Positions 27,955 through 37,053 of a stretch of 64,000 bases of DNA are shown piece by piece. This DNA comes from Rhodobacter xanthinilyticus (GTDB lineage: Bacteria; Pseudomonadota; Alphaproteobacteria; Rhodobacterales; Rhodobacteraceae): positions 186,001 to 250,000 of the forward strand of contig NZ_CP017782.1 in the NCBI RefSeq assembly GCF_001856665.1, read 5' to 3'. Every line of letters starts with the position of its first letter. Within the stretch, counting starts at the first letter, position 1. Made by a program: the position numbers and the translations under genes. The notes beneath the pieces were generated by a model. The model saw only the letters and a program-made list of their open reading frames with translations, did no database searches and was not told the DNA's origin.

Positions 27955-30900
27955 ACCGCGAACCGGGCCCGCGCAAGTCCCATGATCTTCAGCTCGAGAT
28001 CGTCGAGCACCTCCACCGACAGGTCGACGCCCCTCTCGTCACGAAGGACGTCGAAGAAATAGTCATCGATAGCGTTGCGCAGATTGTTCTGGGCCACTTC
28101 GTTCGACCAGATGCCTACGATCAGGTGTGATTTGACAATGTCTATGATCGCTTTGGCGATCTCTGCAGCCTCGTCGTCAGCCAAAGGCTCATTGTCCGAA
28201 GTCTTCAGCTGACCGCACAGAACGCCGAAGAACGCCTGTGCATCCTCGTCGCCTCGGATGCTCTCCGGAACGTCCCGGCCCCGATCCTTGCGCGCCACCT
28301 TGCTCGCGAGATCCACGACGCTTTTCAAGTACTCGCGCTCGGACAGCCGCTTCTCACGATAGGCGCGGATCGTCTCTTCGAGAAGCTCGGAGAACCGTTT
28401 GTAGAACGTCGGGTCCTCATCCATCTTCTCGGTGATTGCCCGCCGGGTCGCACTGGCAATGCGATCTGCCCTCGACGCTTCGGATACACCCGTCTCCTCG
28501 ACGACAGCCTTCAGCGCGCCGGGATCGTTGATGTTGACCAACTCGATGATGGTCTCGGCAGGCATCGCCACGACGTGGTCATCGAGCAGCTTCTGGATCT
28601 TCGGTTCGAACTCGCGGACATCGACCGTCTCCTGGTAGCGCAACTGAACCGAGCGCTTGAGTTCTGAGAACTGCTTCCAGTCCCGCTTCAGAGCATCGAC
28701 CTTTGCCTCGTCGAAGACGTCGAACAGCTTGTCGGACGAGAGCGAGATGTGCAGGCACCGGCTGAAGGCCTTGAGGCGCGCGTAGAATTCGTGCCGTATC
28801 GCCTCGTCAGAAAGGTGCTGCTCGAATTGCTCCATGTCCTTCTTGTTTCGAACCGGCTTGAAAATATCCCAAAGCTGGTCGTGCAGCTGGGGCAGCTTGC
28901 GGATCTCCTCGCGAACGTCATGCACCGTCCCGGCGAGGTCCGCCGCCTCGTACCCGTCGAATGCGCTGTAGGTCGTAAGAGCGCTGTCGAGTTCACCGAG
29001 CAGCCCCTCGTAGTCGACGATGAAGCCGAATTGCTTCTCAGTGCCGCCATCCTCGTAGAGCCGGTTCACGCGCGCAATTGCCTGCAGGAGATTGTGCTCC
29101 TTCAGGGACTTGCAGACGTAAAGAACTGTGTTCCGGGGAGCATCGAAACCGGTGAGGAGCTTGGAGACCACAATCAGGATCTCCGGATCGCCTGACCCTT
29201 TGAACGCATCGATGACCTGGCGATTATACTCTTCCTCGGTTTTGTGACGCGCCATCATCTTCGACCAGAAGCCGCGCACGAGGTCCTTGGACTCCTGATC
29301 AACTTCCTCATTGCCCTCGTTTTCATCGGGCGGCGAGATGATGATCGCACTCGAAACGTGGCCGATCTCGTCGAGGACCTCTTTGAAGCGAACCGCCGCC
29401 GCTTTCGAAGGGGCGACGAGCTGCGCCTTGAAACCGGTTCCCTGCCAGTGCTGGCGAAAGTGCTCGGAGATGTCGAACGCCTTGGCGCGGATGGCCTGAT
29501 CGGTCTTCGAGAGCGCATCCATCCGGGAAAACTTCCGCTTCAGATCGCGCTTCTGGCTCTCGGTCAGCCCTTCGCTGATCTTCTCGAACCAGCGATCGAT
29601 CACATTCCCCGAGACCTGCTGCTCAACCAGCCGCCCTTCGTAAAGCAGCGGCACAACAGCCTCGTCGGCAACCGCCTCATCGATGGCGTAGCGGTGGATC
29701 AGCCGCCCAAAGGTCGACAACGTGTTCTTTTCCTTCTTCAGCAACGGTGTACCCGTGAAGCCGAGGTAGCAGGCCCGGGGCAAAAGGCGGCGCATCTTCG
29801 CCGCGAACTGGCTGTGGCCGCCATACCGCCCCGTCTGCGTCCGGTGGCTCTCGTCCACCAGCACGAAAATGCTCGAATCGTCGTCCGCCTGCTTGCTGTT
29901 CTTCAGCGCGGTATCGAACTTGTTGATGATCGTGGTGACCAGCGGCGCCCGGTTGCGAACCAGATCCAGCAGGTGAGAGCCGCTCGTCGCCCGGATCGGC
30001 TCAAGGTCGCATGATTTGAAGGTATCCTTGATCTGTTTGTCGAGATCATCGCGGTCTGTCACGATGAGGATCCGCGGATTCTCGATGCTGCGCTCGAGGG
30101 CCAACGCGCGGCCCAGCATCACCATCGTCAGCGACTTGCCTGAGCCCTGAGTGTGCCAGATGACGCCACCCTTACGGGCTCCGCTCACGTCGCGCTGCTT
30201 GACAGTCTCGACGGCGCGGCGGATGCCGAAGAACTGCTGATGACGCGCAACCTTGCGGACGCCGCCATCGAACACGGTGAAGCGGCGGATGAAATCGAGC
30301 AGCCGCTCGGGACGGCAGAGTGCGTACACCGTCCGATCCTGGACCGTGACCGCTCGGTCGCCCTCGGCGGCCAAGGCATCGAAATAGGCGTGCGCGCCCG
30401 CGAAATCACCGGAGAAGATGGCGTCCTTCTCCGCCGCGGTGAGCACGCGGTTGGCATATGGCGCGATGGCCTCGTCAGTGTCCTCCTCGTCGCGCCAAGT
30501 CTGCCAGAACTTCCGCAGCGTTCCGACGGTCGCGTAGCGCGCCTCGTTGCGGTTCATGCCGATCAGCAGCTGCGCGAAATGAAAGAGCTGCGGGATGTTG
30601 TCCTCGTTCTGGTAGCCGATCAGCTGGCTGTCCGCCTTCTTCAGGCTCTCGGTCGGCCGCTTGTTCTCGATCACAAGAACGGGGATGCCGTTCAGGAAGG
30701 CGACTATGTCGCAGCGCCTGGTCTGGCTCGACGCGGTTCGCTCGACCGAGAACTCGGCAGTGACGTGGAAGACATTGTTATCCGGCCGCTCCCAATCGAT
30801 GTAGCGGAACGAGTAGCTCTTCGAGTCTCCGTCGATGGCCTTCGTGATCGTCGTGCCGAGGACGAGCGAGTCATAGATGTCCTGATTGGTGCCGCGCAGG

Positions 30901-31166
30901 CCCTTCAAACGGTCCGGCGTGGGCTTCAGCCGCCGCATTGCCTCATGCGCGTCCTCGAGGTCGAAACCATATTCGCGGCCACGATAGGTGAAGCGGTTGA
31001 TGCGCATCAGCTGCTCTGCAAGCACATCGTCCAGCACCACGTTCCGCAGCCGCCCGCCGCGCAGACGCAGCGCCTCCTCCTGCGAGAGCGGGGTGAACCC
31101 GAGCGCCACAAGCAATTGCAGCGCGGGCAGCTGAGATTGGACCTTTTCGGCGGCGTCGAAGGTCAC
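27951..31166 (-). CDS. hsdR: Type I restriction enzyme, R subunit
   Basis: A 1071-residue HsdR, the translocating nuclease of a type I restriction system. The N-terminal nuclease domain carries D-x(n)-E-x-K as RCDIVAFLNGIPVLVIENKR near residues 185-205. The SF2 motor has Walker A HTQGSGKSLTMV, VDESHRTQTGRYG and SATGT-like LGFTGTPLL, with later helicase motifs ending in LLQAIARVNRLY. A helical C-terminal domain binds the methylase core. It overlaps the HAD gene upstream and the peptidase gene downstream by four bases each. All motifs appear intact. Confidence 0.95.
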   Translation of the reverse strand: MTFDAAEKVQSQLPALQLLVALGFTPLSQEEALRLRGGRLRNVVLDDVLAEQLMRINRFTYRGREYGFDLEDAHEAMRRLKPTPDRLKGLRGTNQDIYDSLVLGTTITKAIDGDSKSYSFRYIDWERPDNNVFHVTAEFSVERTASSQTRRCDIVAFLNGIPVLVIENKRPTESLKKADSQLIGYQNEDNIPQLFHFAQLLIGMNRNEARYATVGTLRKFWQTWRDEEDTDEAIAPYANRVLTAAEKDAIFSGDFAGAHAYFDALAAEGDRAVTVQDRTVYALCRPERLLDFIRRFTVFDGGVRKVARHQQFFGIRRAVETVKQRDVSGARKGGVIWHTQGSGKSLTMVMLGRALALERSIENPRILIVTDRDDLDKQIKDTFKSCDLEPIRATSGSHLLDLVRNRAPLVTTIINKFDTALKNSKQADDDSSIFVLVDESHRTQTGRYGGHSQFAAKMRRLLPRACYLGFTGTPLLKKEKNTLSTFGRLIHRYAIDEAVADEAVVPLLYEGRLVEQQVSGNVIDRWFEKISEGLTESQKRDLKRKFSRMDALSKTDQAIRAKAFDISEHFRQHWQGTGFKAQLVAPSKAAAVRFKEVLDEIGHVSSAIIISPPDENEGNEEVDQESKDLVRGFWSKMMARHKTEEEYNRQVIDAFKGSGDPEILIVVSKLLTGFDAPRNTVLYVCKSLKEHNLLQAIARVNRLYEDGGTEKQFGFIVDYEGLLGELDSALTTYSAFDGYEAADLAGTVHDVREEIRKLPQLHDQLWDIFKPVRNKKDMEQFEQHLSDEAIRHEFYARLKAFSRCLHISLSSDKLFDVFDEAKVDALKRDWKQFSELKRSVQLRYQETVDVREFEPKIQKLLDDHVVAMPAETIIELVNINDPGALKAVVEETGVSEASRADRIASATRRAITEKMDEDPTFYKRFSELLEETIRAYREKRLSEREYLKSVVDLASKVARKDRGRDVPESIRGDEDAQAFFGVLCGQLKTSDNEPLADDEAAEIAKAIIDIVKSHLIVGIWSNEVAQNNLRNAIDDYFFDVLRDERGVDLSVEVLDDLELKIMGLARARFAV

Positions 31167-32011
31167 TTCGCCTCCTTGGCAAAAAGGGTTTCCACGGAAG
31201 CGCGGGCCGCAACCGCATCGATCTGGGCCTTGACGATCCGGTCAAGATCACCGCCCTCGGAGTAGATCGCCGGCGCGACACAATGCACCCGACCATCTTC
31301 GCTGTAGCCCTCCGCCTTGCCCTGAGCGCCCTTCGCTCTGGGTTTATAGACGGCGATCGACAAACCGCCTTGCTCCTTCACCAGACGGAAACAGGGAATG
31401 TCGGTCGACCCGTCTCCGATGAAGATCATGTTCTCGAAGGGTACCGGGCGATCCTTTTTCAGGACATATTTATTGACCGCACCATTGTCGCTGAGATCGT
31501 GCGCGCCCTTGTTGATCCTGAACAGATACTGGGTCTTCGTGGTGTAATTCACCGCCAGCGCAGGCCAGACGGCGACGCCATTCTCGTCGAACATGAATTT
31601 CGACGCATAGACATGCGCGAATTTCGGGGCAATGGGCGTGCCCGCGAAAATCTCGGCGTTGCCGGAGGACACGAGCACATGTTCAAGGCGCACCCCTTTT
31701 TGCCTCGCATATTCGGTGATCCGGTCGAACCAGCCCTCGACCCCCTCGAACAGGGAAATCGTCTTGCCGCGCGCCTCGAAATCCTCGCGCCGCACTGGAA
31801 CGCCAGACGCACCAGCTTTGCGCAGCATAAGGTTCATGTAGACAAGAACCTCGTCCGCCTGATGCTCTTTGGTGAGCTTTTTCACCTCGGCCCAGAACTC
31901 CTTGGGCTTCATGTTGATATCGGGCAGGAACTGGTGCTCCTGCATGTTCCCGTCGGCCAATGTGCCATCGAAGTCATAAGCGATGGTCATGGGAATGTGT
32001 TTTCGTGCCAT
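31163..32011 (-). CDS. HAD-superfamily phosphatase within the hsd operon
   Basis: A 282-residue haloacid dehalogenase-fold hydrolase. Motif I is YDFDGTLAD near residue 12, motif II is VSSGN, and motif IV is FIGDGSTDIPCF. It resembles phosphoserine-phosphatase-like HAD enzymes. AAGGAG lies eight bases before ATG 32011. It sits one base after hsdS and overlaps hsdR by four bases, so it is translated as part of the restriction operon. The substrate is unknown; nucleotide or protein phosphate are both possible. Confidence 0.85.
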   Translation of the reverse strand: MARKHIPMTIAYDFDGTLADGNMQEHQFLPDINMKPKEFWAEVKKLTKEHQADEVLVYMNLMLRKAGASGVPVRREDFEARGKTISLFEGVEGWFDRITEYARQKGVRLEHVLVSSGNAEIFAGTPIAPKFAHVYASKFMFDENGVAVWPALAVNYTTKTQYLFRINKGAHDLSDNGAVNKYVLKKDRPVPFENMIFIGDGSTDIPCFRLVKEQGGLSIAVYKPRAKGAQGKAEGYSEDGRVHCVAPAIYSEGGDLDRIVKAQIDAVAARASVETLFAKEAK

Positions 32012-32012
32012 C

Positions 32013-33227
32013 TTAATGCTCCTTGTCGCGTGACAGCGCCACCCGCCATTCGCCCGTCAGCAACTTCTGCATCAGGCCGCGTTTCTGGCGGGTCAGGGCT
32101 TCGATTTCGCGCTCGGTCGCGGCCAGATCGTCCCGCGCGGTGTTCAGCACTGCGGCAATGGCTTTCTGCTCGTCCAGTGCAGGCAACGGCAGTTTCAGTG
32201 CCGCCAGATCATCGTAATAAGTCCGCTGCCGCACGCTGCCCGAACCGCCGCTGTTGATGTAATGGCCCCACCACGAAGTCTTGCGCAGGTGGTCGAGATA
32301 GTCGGGATCGAGCCCGTCCGGGTTGCAGGCGAAGACGACGTAGTCGGGGCTGACAAGCACCTCGCCCCCGCGTTCGTTCATTGCGATAGAGCCGACGTTG
32401 ATGCGCATCGGATTATAGGCGAAGGCGCGTGGCGGCAGGCGCTTGTAGCGGCTGATGTCACCGGCGATGGTCTGTTCCCGCATCGGCACGACCCCCTCGG
32501 CCTTGGTGATCCCCATCACGAAATCCCGACCAAGCCCCTTGACGCCGTTTCGTTTGGTCAGTTCATGGGTCACGGCGTCCAATCTGGTCGGCACCCATTT
32601 GTGACCGAGCCCGCCGAGTCGGAGGCGCCCGAACAGCAAGGCGGCGCGAAGGGCGCTGAGCCGCCGTTCCTTCGCCGCGCGCAGGGCGGTGAGCATTTCG
32701 AGCGCCTCGTCCCAGGTCCGCAGGATCTCGGCGATCTTGCGCTGTTCGGGGAGGGGGGGGACACGTGTCGGCATGCTCAGGAACACATCCTGAGAAATAT
32801 TCTTCATTGACGCCGATGTGCCTGAGGCGTTTTCCGAAAGGCGCGCCCGCACTTCGGGCGAGGAGATGACATAGAATAGCCAGCGGGGATCGACATCCTT
32901 TCGTGGAACGACTGCCCACAATCTATCCGGTAGAAAAATGTTCGGGGAATCTTTCTCAACGTAGCCGCTGGCACCGACAAGATCGGCTGTGTTCATTCTG
33001 CTGACAACAATTGTGCCGGCAGTCACAGGACATTTCGCAAGAGAGTGTTCGCTCGGAATGATTGCCTTGTTCTCTCGGATATCAAACTTGCCTCTATAAA
33101 CACAGCTTGTTTTCAAAACGCCAGGTTCACTTTCAGTCGCCGGCTCATCACTTGCGTTCACGCTCCTTCCAGAGCGGATTTGAGCCACGCAGGCTGCTAG
33201 GTCGGCAACCTTCCACCCCTCACGCAT
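32013..33227 (-). CDS. hsdS: Type I restriction enzyme, specificity subunit (full size)
   Basis: A 404-residue HsdS with two target-recognition domains, each followed by a conserved coiled-coil spacer (LPEQRKIAEILRTWDEALEM, and LDEQKAIAAVLNTARDDL with the final TRQKRGLMQKLLTGEWRV). It sets the DNA sequence recognised by the methylase and restriction complex. ATG 33227 (MREGWKVADLAACV) is chosen because upstream codons overlap rhuM out of family. It overlaps the rhuM end by eight bases. Confidence 0.93.
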   Translation of the reverse strand: MREGWKVADLAACVAQIRSGRSVNASDEPATESEPGVLKTSCVYRGKFDIRENKAIIPSEHSLAKCPVTAGTIVVSRMNTADLVGASGYVEKDSPNIFLPDRLWAVVPRKDVDPRWLFYVISSPEVRARLSENASGTSASMKNISQDVFLSMPTRVPPLPEQRKIAEILRTWDEALEMLTALRAAKERRLSALRAALLFGRLRLGGLGHKWVPTRLDAVTHELTKRNGVKGLGRDFVMGITKAEGVVPMREQTIAGDISRYKRLPPRAFAYNPMRINVGSIAMNERGGEVLVSPDYVVFACNPDGLDPDYLDHLRKTSWWGHYINSGGSGSVRQRTYYDDLAALKLPLPALDEQKAIAAVLNTARDDLAATEREIEALTRQKRGLMQKLLTGEWRVALSRDKEH

Positions 33228-34248
33228 CACGCCGCCCCCTCTTCCCCGCCTTCGCGACATCAGCGATGCGCTGTAACTCCTCGAGGTCGTTCGCCTCGGC
33301 TGCCGCCTGCCGCGCGGCCTCCTTGCGCTTGGCATCGAAGGCGGCATAGCGGTCATGGGCGATCTGCTCGGCCTGTCTGGCCGATACGGTTCCCGCGCCT
33401 TGCAGCTTGGGCAGTTCGTTTGCGCTCAGGAAGCTGTCGAGCACGCCTTCCCAATCCGCCAGCCGCATCCCCTGCCGACGCGAGGCCCGCAACTCTGCCG
33501 TGTCGAGGAACATCGTCACGATCAGGTTGAGTTCCTTGATCTCGGCTTCGCCCAGATAATTCTTGGCCGTGCAGACATCGGACTTGCGCAGGGGCCGCCC
33601 GGTATCGGCGCCCTTCCAGGTCGTCAGCCCCATGTTCGGTTGGTCCGCATCGGCACGTTCGCGGATCAGCTCGCCCGCCGTGTGGCTGGTGACCGCAAAA
33701 AGCATCTTGTTCTGGATCGTCGCATAAAAGGTGGTCGCGACGGGCGACTTGGCGTCGTAATCCTCGCTGAGCGCAAGGATGTCGCGCACCTTCTGATAGA
33801 ACCGCGCCTCGGAGGCCCGAATGTCGCGGATGCGCTCCAGCAGCTCGTCAAAGTAGTCCCAGGCGGGATCCTTCATACGGGCGTCGTTCATGACGAAGCC
33901 CTTGACGAGGTAGTCTTTCAGCGTGGTGGTGGCCCAGCGACGGAACTGCACCCCGCGCGGGCTGCGCACGCGGTAACCGACGGCAAGGATCAGCTCGAGC
34001 CTGTAGTGGTCGACCTGATAGGTTTTCCCGTCAGAGGCAGTTGTTGCATAACTTGCAACAACTGAGTCAGGCGACAGCTCTGCATCCTCGAATATCGCCT
34101 TGATATGCCGCGAAATCACGGATTTGTCGCGATCGAAAAGGTCCGCGATCTGATTCAGCGAAAGCCAGACCGTGCCTTCCACGGCGCGAAGCTGGATCTC
34201 AGTTTGACCGTCCTCGGCGCTGTAGAGGATGATTTCTCCCTCAGACAT
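33220..34248 (-). CDS. RhuM family protein within the hsd operon
   Basis: A 342-residue RhuM-type protein starting at MSEGEIILYSAEDGQTEIQL, with an AAGGAG site before ATG 34248. The N-terminal half has the typical VWLSLNQIADLFDRDKSVIS winged-helix-like part and YRLELILAVGYRVRSPRG. RhuM genes are named from a Salmonella virulence locus but are frequent inside type I restriction operons, with no proven role. It overlaps hsdM by eight bases and hsdS by eight bases, so expression should be coupled. Confidence 0.87.
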   Translation of the reverse strand: MSEGEIILYSAEDGQTEIQLRAVEGTVWLSLNQIADLFDRDKSVISRHIKAIFEDAELSPDSVVASYATTASDGKTYQVDHYRLELILAVGYRVRSPRGVQFRRWATTTLKDYLVKGFVMNDARMKDPAWDYFDELLERIRDIRASEARFYQKVRDILALSEDYDAKSPVATTFYATIQNKMLFAVTSHTAGELIRERADADQPNMGLTTWKGADTGRPLRKSDVCTAKNYLGEAEIKELNLIVTMFLDTAELRASRRQGMRLADWEGVLDSFLSANELPKLQGAGTVSARQAEQIAHDRYAAFDAKRKEAARQAAAEANDLEELQRIADVAKAGKRGRRDA

Positions 34249-35758
34249 CGACGCCAAGCTCCTTCAGATAGCTGGCCATCTTCGCCCGGACCTCGGCCAG
34301 TTCGGCTTCGATCCGCACGATGTCCTGTTGCACGGCCGCGACGTCGATCTCGTCTTCGGGTTCGAAGGTATCGACGTAGCGCGGAATGTTGAGGTTGTAG
34401 CCGTTCTCGGCGATCTCCTCGGGCGTCGCCCGATGCGAATACCGCGCGGTTTCGGCGCGGGTGGCATAGGTCTCCAGCACCTTGGCCACATGGCCCTGGT
34501 CCATCACGTTCTGGGTCTTGCCCGGCGTGAACTCCTTGCTCGCATCAATGAACAACACGTCGCGCCGGTCCGCGTTCGCGCCACCTTCCTCGCGTGAGCG
34601 GTCGAAGATCAGGATGGCGACCGGGATTCCCGTGGTAGTGAACAGGTTGGCGGGCAGGCCGACGACGGCGTCGAGCAGGTTCTCCTCGATCAGTTGCTGG
34701 CGGATGCGCCCCTCGGCCGCGCCACGGAACAACACGCCATGCGGCACGATCACCGCGACACGTCCGGACTGGCGCCGGGCGATCTCGATCATGTGGGTGA
34801 TGAAGGCATAGTCGCCCTTGGACTTGGGCGGCACACCGCGCCAAAAGCGATTGTACTGATCGCTGCCTGCGTCCTCCGCACCCCATTTGTCGAGCGAGAA
34901 CGGCGGATTGGCAAGCACGACATCAAAGCGCATCAGCTGATCGCCCTCGACCAGCGTCGGACTGTTGAGCGTGTCGCACCATTCGATGCGGGCGGCATCC
35001 TTGGCGTGCAGGAACATGTTCATCCGCGCGAGCGCCCAGGTCGCCCCGTTCACCTCTTGCCCGAAGAGGGCGAAGTTCTCCGACCCGACCTCCTGCGATG
35101 CCTGGATGAGCAGCGAGCCCGACCCGCAGGCGGGGTCGCAGATCGTGTTGCCGGGCTGAGGCGCGGCCAGTTTGGCCAGCAGACGCGAAACGGCCGAAGG
35201 AGTATAGAACTCGCCAGCCTTCTTACCGGCGTCCGAGGCGAAGCGCGAGATCAGGTAGATGTAGCACTCGCCGATGATATCCTCGGTCACCCGCGACGGG
35301 CGCAGGTCGAGCGCAGGCTTGGCGAAATCCTCGAGCATGTTCTTGAGGCGGCGATTGCGATCCTTCGGGCGGCCGAGATTGGCCTCGGAGTTGAAGTCGA
35401 TGTTGCGGAAGACGCCTTCAAGCTTGGCCCGGTTGGCGTCCTCGATCTTCTCCAACGCGATGTTGATCAGCTCACCGATATTTGCCTCATTTCGTTGCGC
35501 GTAGAGGTCGTAGAAGCTGGCCTCTTCGGGCAGGATGAAACGCTCGCGCTCAAGGCGTCGGCGGATGCGGGCCACGTCGTCACCATACTGCTCGCGGTAG
35601 GTTTCGAGGTGATCGTTCCAGAGGTCCGAAATGTACTTAAGGAACAACATCACGAGGATGTAGTCCTTGTATTGCGCAGGATCGACCGCGCCGCGGAAGG
35701 TGTCGCAGGCTGCCCAAGCAGCATTGTTGACTTGGTCTTGAGTGATCTTGTCGTTCAT
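34241..35758 (-). CDS. hsdM: Type I restriction enzyme, methylase subunit
   Basis: A 505-residue adenine-N6 methyltransferase starting at MNDKITQDQVNNAAWAACDT. HsdM_N is followed by the AdoMet-binding motif ICDPACGSGSLLIQA near residue 203 and catalytic NPPF in VVLANPPFSLDKW. The C-terminal end is helical and pairs with HsdS. The track-length extension of 88 codons upstream is a frame artefact. It overlaps the half-size specificity gene by four bases and rhuM by eight. Confidence 0.95.
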   Translation of the reverse strand: MNDKITQDQVNNAAWAACDTFRGAVDPAQYKDYILVMLFLKYISDLWNDHLETYREQYGDDVARIRRRLERERFILPEEASFYDLYAQRNEANIGELINIALEKIEDANRAKLEGVFRNIDFNSEANLGRPKDRNRRLKNMLEDFAKPALDLRPSRVTEDIIGECYIYLISRFASDAGKKAGEFYTPSAVSRLLAKLAAPQPGNTICDPACGSGSLLIQASQEVGSENFALFGQEVNGATWALARMNMFLHAKDAARIEWCDTLNSPTLVEGDQLMRFDVVLANPPFSLDKWGAEDAGSDQYNRFWRGVPPKSKGDYAFITHMIEIARRQSGRVAVIVPHGVLFRGAAEGRIRQQLIEENLLDAVVGLPANLFTTTGIPVAILIFDRSREEGGANADRRDVLFIDASKEFTPGKTQNVMDQGHVAKVLETYATRAETARYSHRATPEEIAENGYNLNIPRYVDTFEPEDEIDVAAVQQDIVRIEAELAEVRAKMASYLKELGVDV

Positions 35759-36372
35759 CGGGCGATTTCCTTCAGATCGGTAGCCTTTACAGCCTCGCCG
35801 AGAATGGCGTTTACGAGGTCGTCTTTGCGCGCAGCGAGCTGGCGGAGCAGTTGCCCCTCCCGCCGGGCGAGGGCGCTGAGTTCGACGACGCGTTTTTGCG
35901 TAGACAGGTCGGGCACGGCGATCTCGAGGTTCTCCAGGGCCGGCATCGGAATCATCCTGAGGGCTGTGCCCTGCGCCTCCAAACCGAGCCTGCGCTGCGT
36001 GTCGGGTTGATTGATGGCCCAAGCGAGGTATTCCGGGAGAATGCGGTCACGATCGGGGCGAATGACCACCAGCGGAACGATGACCGCAATGGGTTCCGGC
36101 AGAGGATGTCGAATAGCCGCAGCAACATTCGGCTCGCCACGCGAGCGAAAGACCACTTCTCCACCACTGACGAAGTATCGCTCGGACAGCGCACCGAGAT
36201 CATATCTTTGAAGGCCCGAGCCCAGCTCTGCACCACTTGCGCCTACATCGCGCAATTGCAGCGCCGGTACGCCCCCCTCCAACACGGGATCAAGCCTCCC
36301 CCGCGCGGTGTAACCGGAGTGAATTTCGGAGAGATCAGCGAGTCGCATCTTCCATTTCTCTGTATGGTTCAT
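35755..36372 (-). CDS. Half-size HsdS-like protein (single recognition domain)
   Basis: About 205 residues starting at MNHTEKWKMRLADLSEIHSG; nearby in-frame ATGs at 36381 and 36348 are alternatives. One target-recognition domain (VVFRSRGEPNVAAAIRHPLP) is followed by one spacer helix region (LSTQKRVVELSALARREGQL). Full HsdS has two such halves. It is the first gene of the operon and overlaps hsdM by ATGA. It could dimerise to form an alternative specificity subunit or exchange domains with hsdS at 32013. Confidence 0.8.
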   Translation of the reverse strand: MNHTEKWKMRLADLSEIHSGYTARGRLDPVLEGGVPALQLRDVGASGAELGSGLQRYDLGALSERYFVSGGEVVFRSRGEPNVAAAIRHPLPEPIAVIVPLVVIRPDRDRILPEYLAWAINQPDTQRRLGLEAQGTALRMIPMPALENLEIAVPDLSTQKRVVELSALARREGQLLRQLAARKDDLVNAILGEAVKATDLKEIAR

Positions 36373-36484
36373 ACAGCACATATGCCCGACATCGGCGAAA
36401 ATGTCAATGCGCGCGTTGCAGTAGTGGCGATACAGAGCTTCTGTTCGGCAATTCCGGCGAGGCAGAGCCAACGCAAGAAACGAG

Positions 36485-36627
36485 GCTCACGCCCCATTCT
36501 CGACTTTAGCGACCGCGATGCCAAGGCATCTTGGTCTTATCGGCGCGTTTCCTCATGCACCTCATTGCCAAGGAAGACGAGGAAAGAGAAACAGCACGGC
36601 ATCCGACGACGCGTTTCGCAAAACGTG
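36485..36627 (-). pseudogene. Degenerate copy of the DUF2493 gene 3' end
   Basis: On the minus strand the reading VLFLFPRLPWQ, then GNAPIRPRCLGIAVAKVENG, parallels the intact gene end at 37048 (VGVLVFPGNGIQENLADKAK, then KLGIPVVKFEKG), with internal stops. The DNA also shows the same order of words (catccgacgacgcgtttcgc versus catccagcatcgcgtcgttg). It is a decayed tandem copy. Confidence 0.45.
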
Positions 36628-36692
36628 ATGCGATCGAGGCAGGCAAAAATACCCTTTTGGCAAACCTGTTTCCCCGCACTTCACGCTGTCCC

Positions 36693-36962
36693 CTACTCAG
36701 TGACGGCGCGATACCCGCGCCGCGTTTTCGTCGCAGAGAGTTTCATCAGCGCCGTGACCGCTTTACCTTCGTCATCGTGCGGTTCGATCAACATCTGTCC
36801 CCGAAGCCCGATACGCCCCCATTCACGCACGAGACAAGCGCCACCAAAGAGATCGGGCTGAACGCTCATCCTATAGAAGCGCCGCATGTTGCGAGAGGGG
36901 TCAATCCGCTTGAGATCAACGGCGGTTGGGAACACGTCCAATTGCTGCGTCAGGTCAAACAT
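36693..36962 (-). CDS. WGR-domain protein
   Basis: An 89-residue protein starting at MFDLTQQLDVFPTAVDLKRI, with AGGAG upstream of ATG 36962. It carries the WGR core REWGRIGLRGQML and consists almost entirely of that domain. WGR domains bind nucleic acids in PARPs and in some plasmid proteins. Free-standing WGR genes are common on Rhodobacteraceae plasmids. It lies upstream of the DUF2493 gene's terminator and downstream of it in transcription order. Confidence 0.75.
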   Translation of the reverse strand: MFDLTQQLDVFPTAVDLKRIDPSRNMRRFYRMSVQPDLFGGACLVREWGRIGLRGQMLIEPHDDEGKAVTALMKLSATKTRRGYRAVTE

Positions 36963-37035
36963 GTTGTGGTCGCTCCTCACAATACCACACTATCAAGCGC
37001 CACCTGACGTTTCCACAATGTTCTATCGCAGGCAA

Positions 37036-37053
37036 GAAAAAGGGGGCTTACGC
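37036..37053 (-). terminator. Rho-independent terminator of the DUF2493 gene
   Basis: On the minus strand AAGGGGGC-gtaa-GCCCCCTT is followed by TTTCTTGCC, a strong GC stem with a T tract. The loop contains the gene's own TAA stop, so the terminator overlaps the coding end. Confidence 0.8.
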
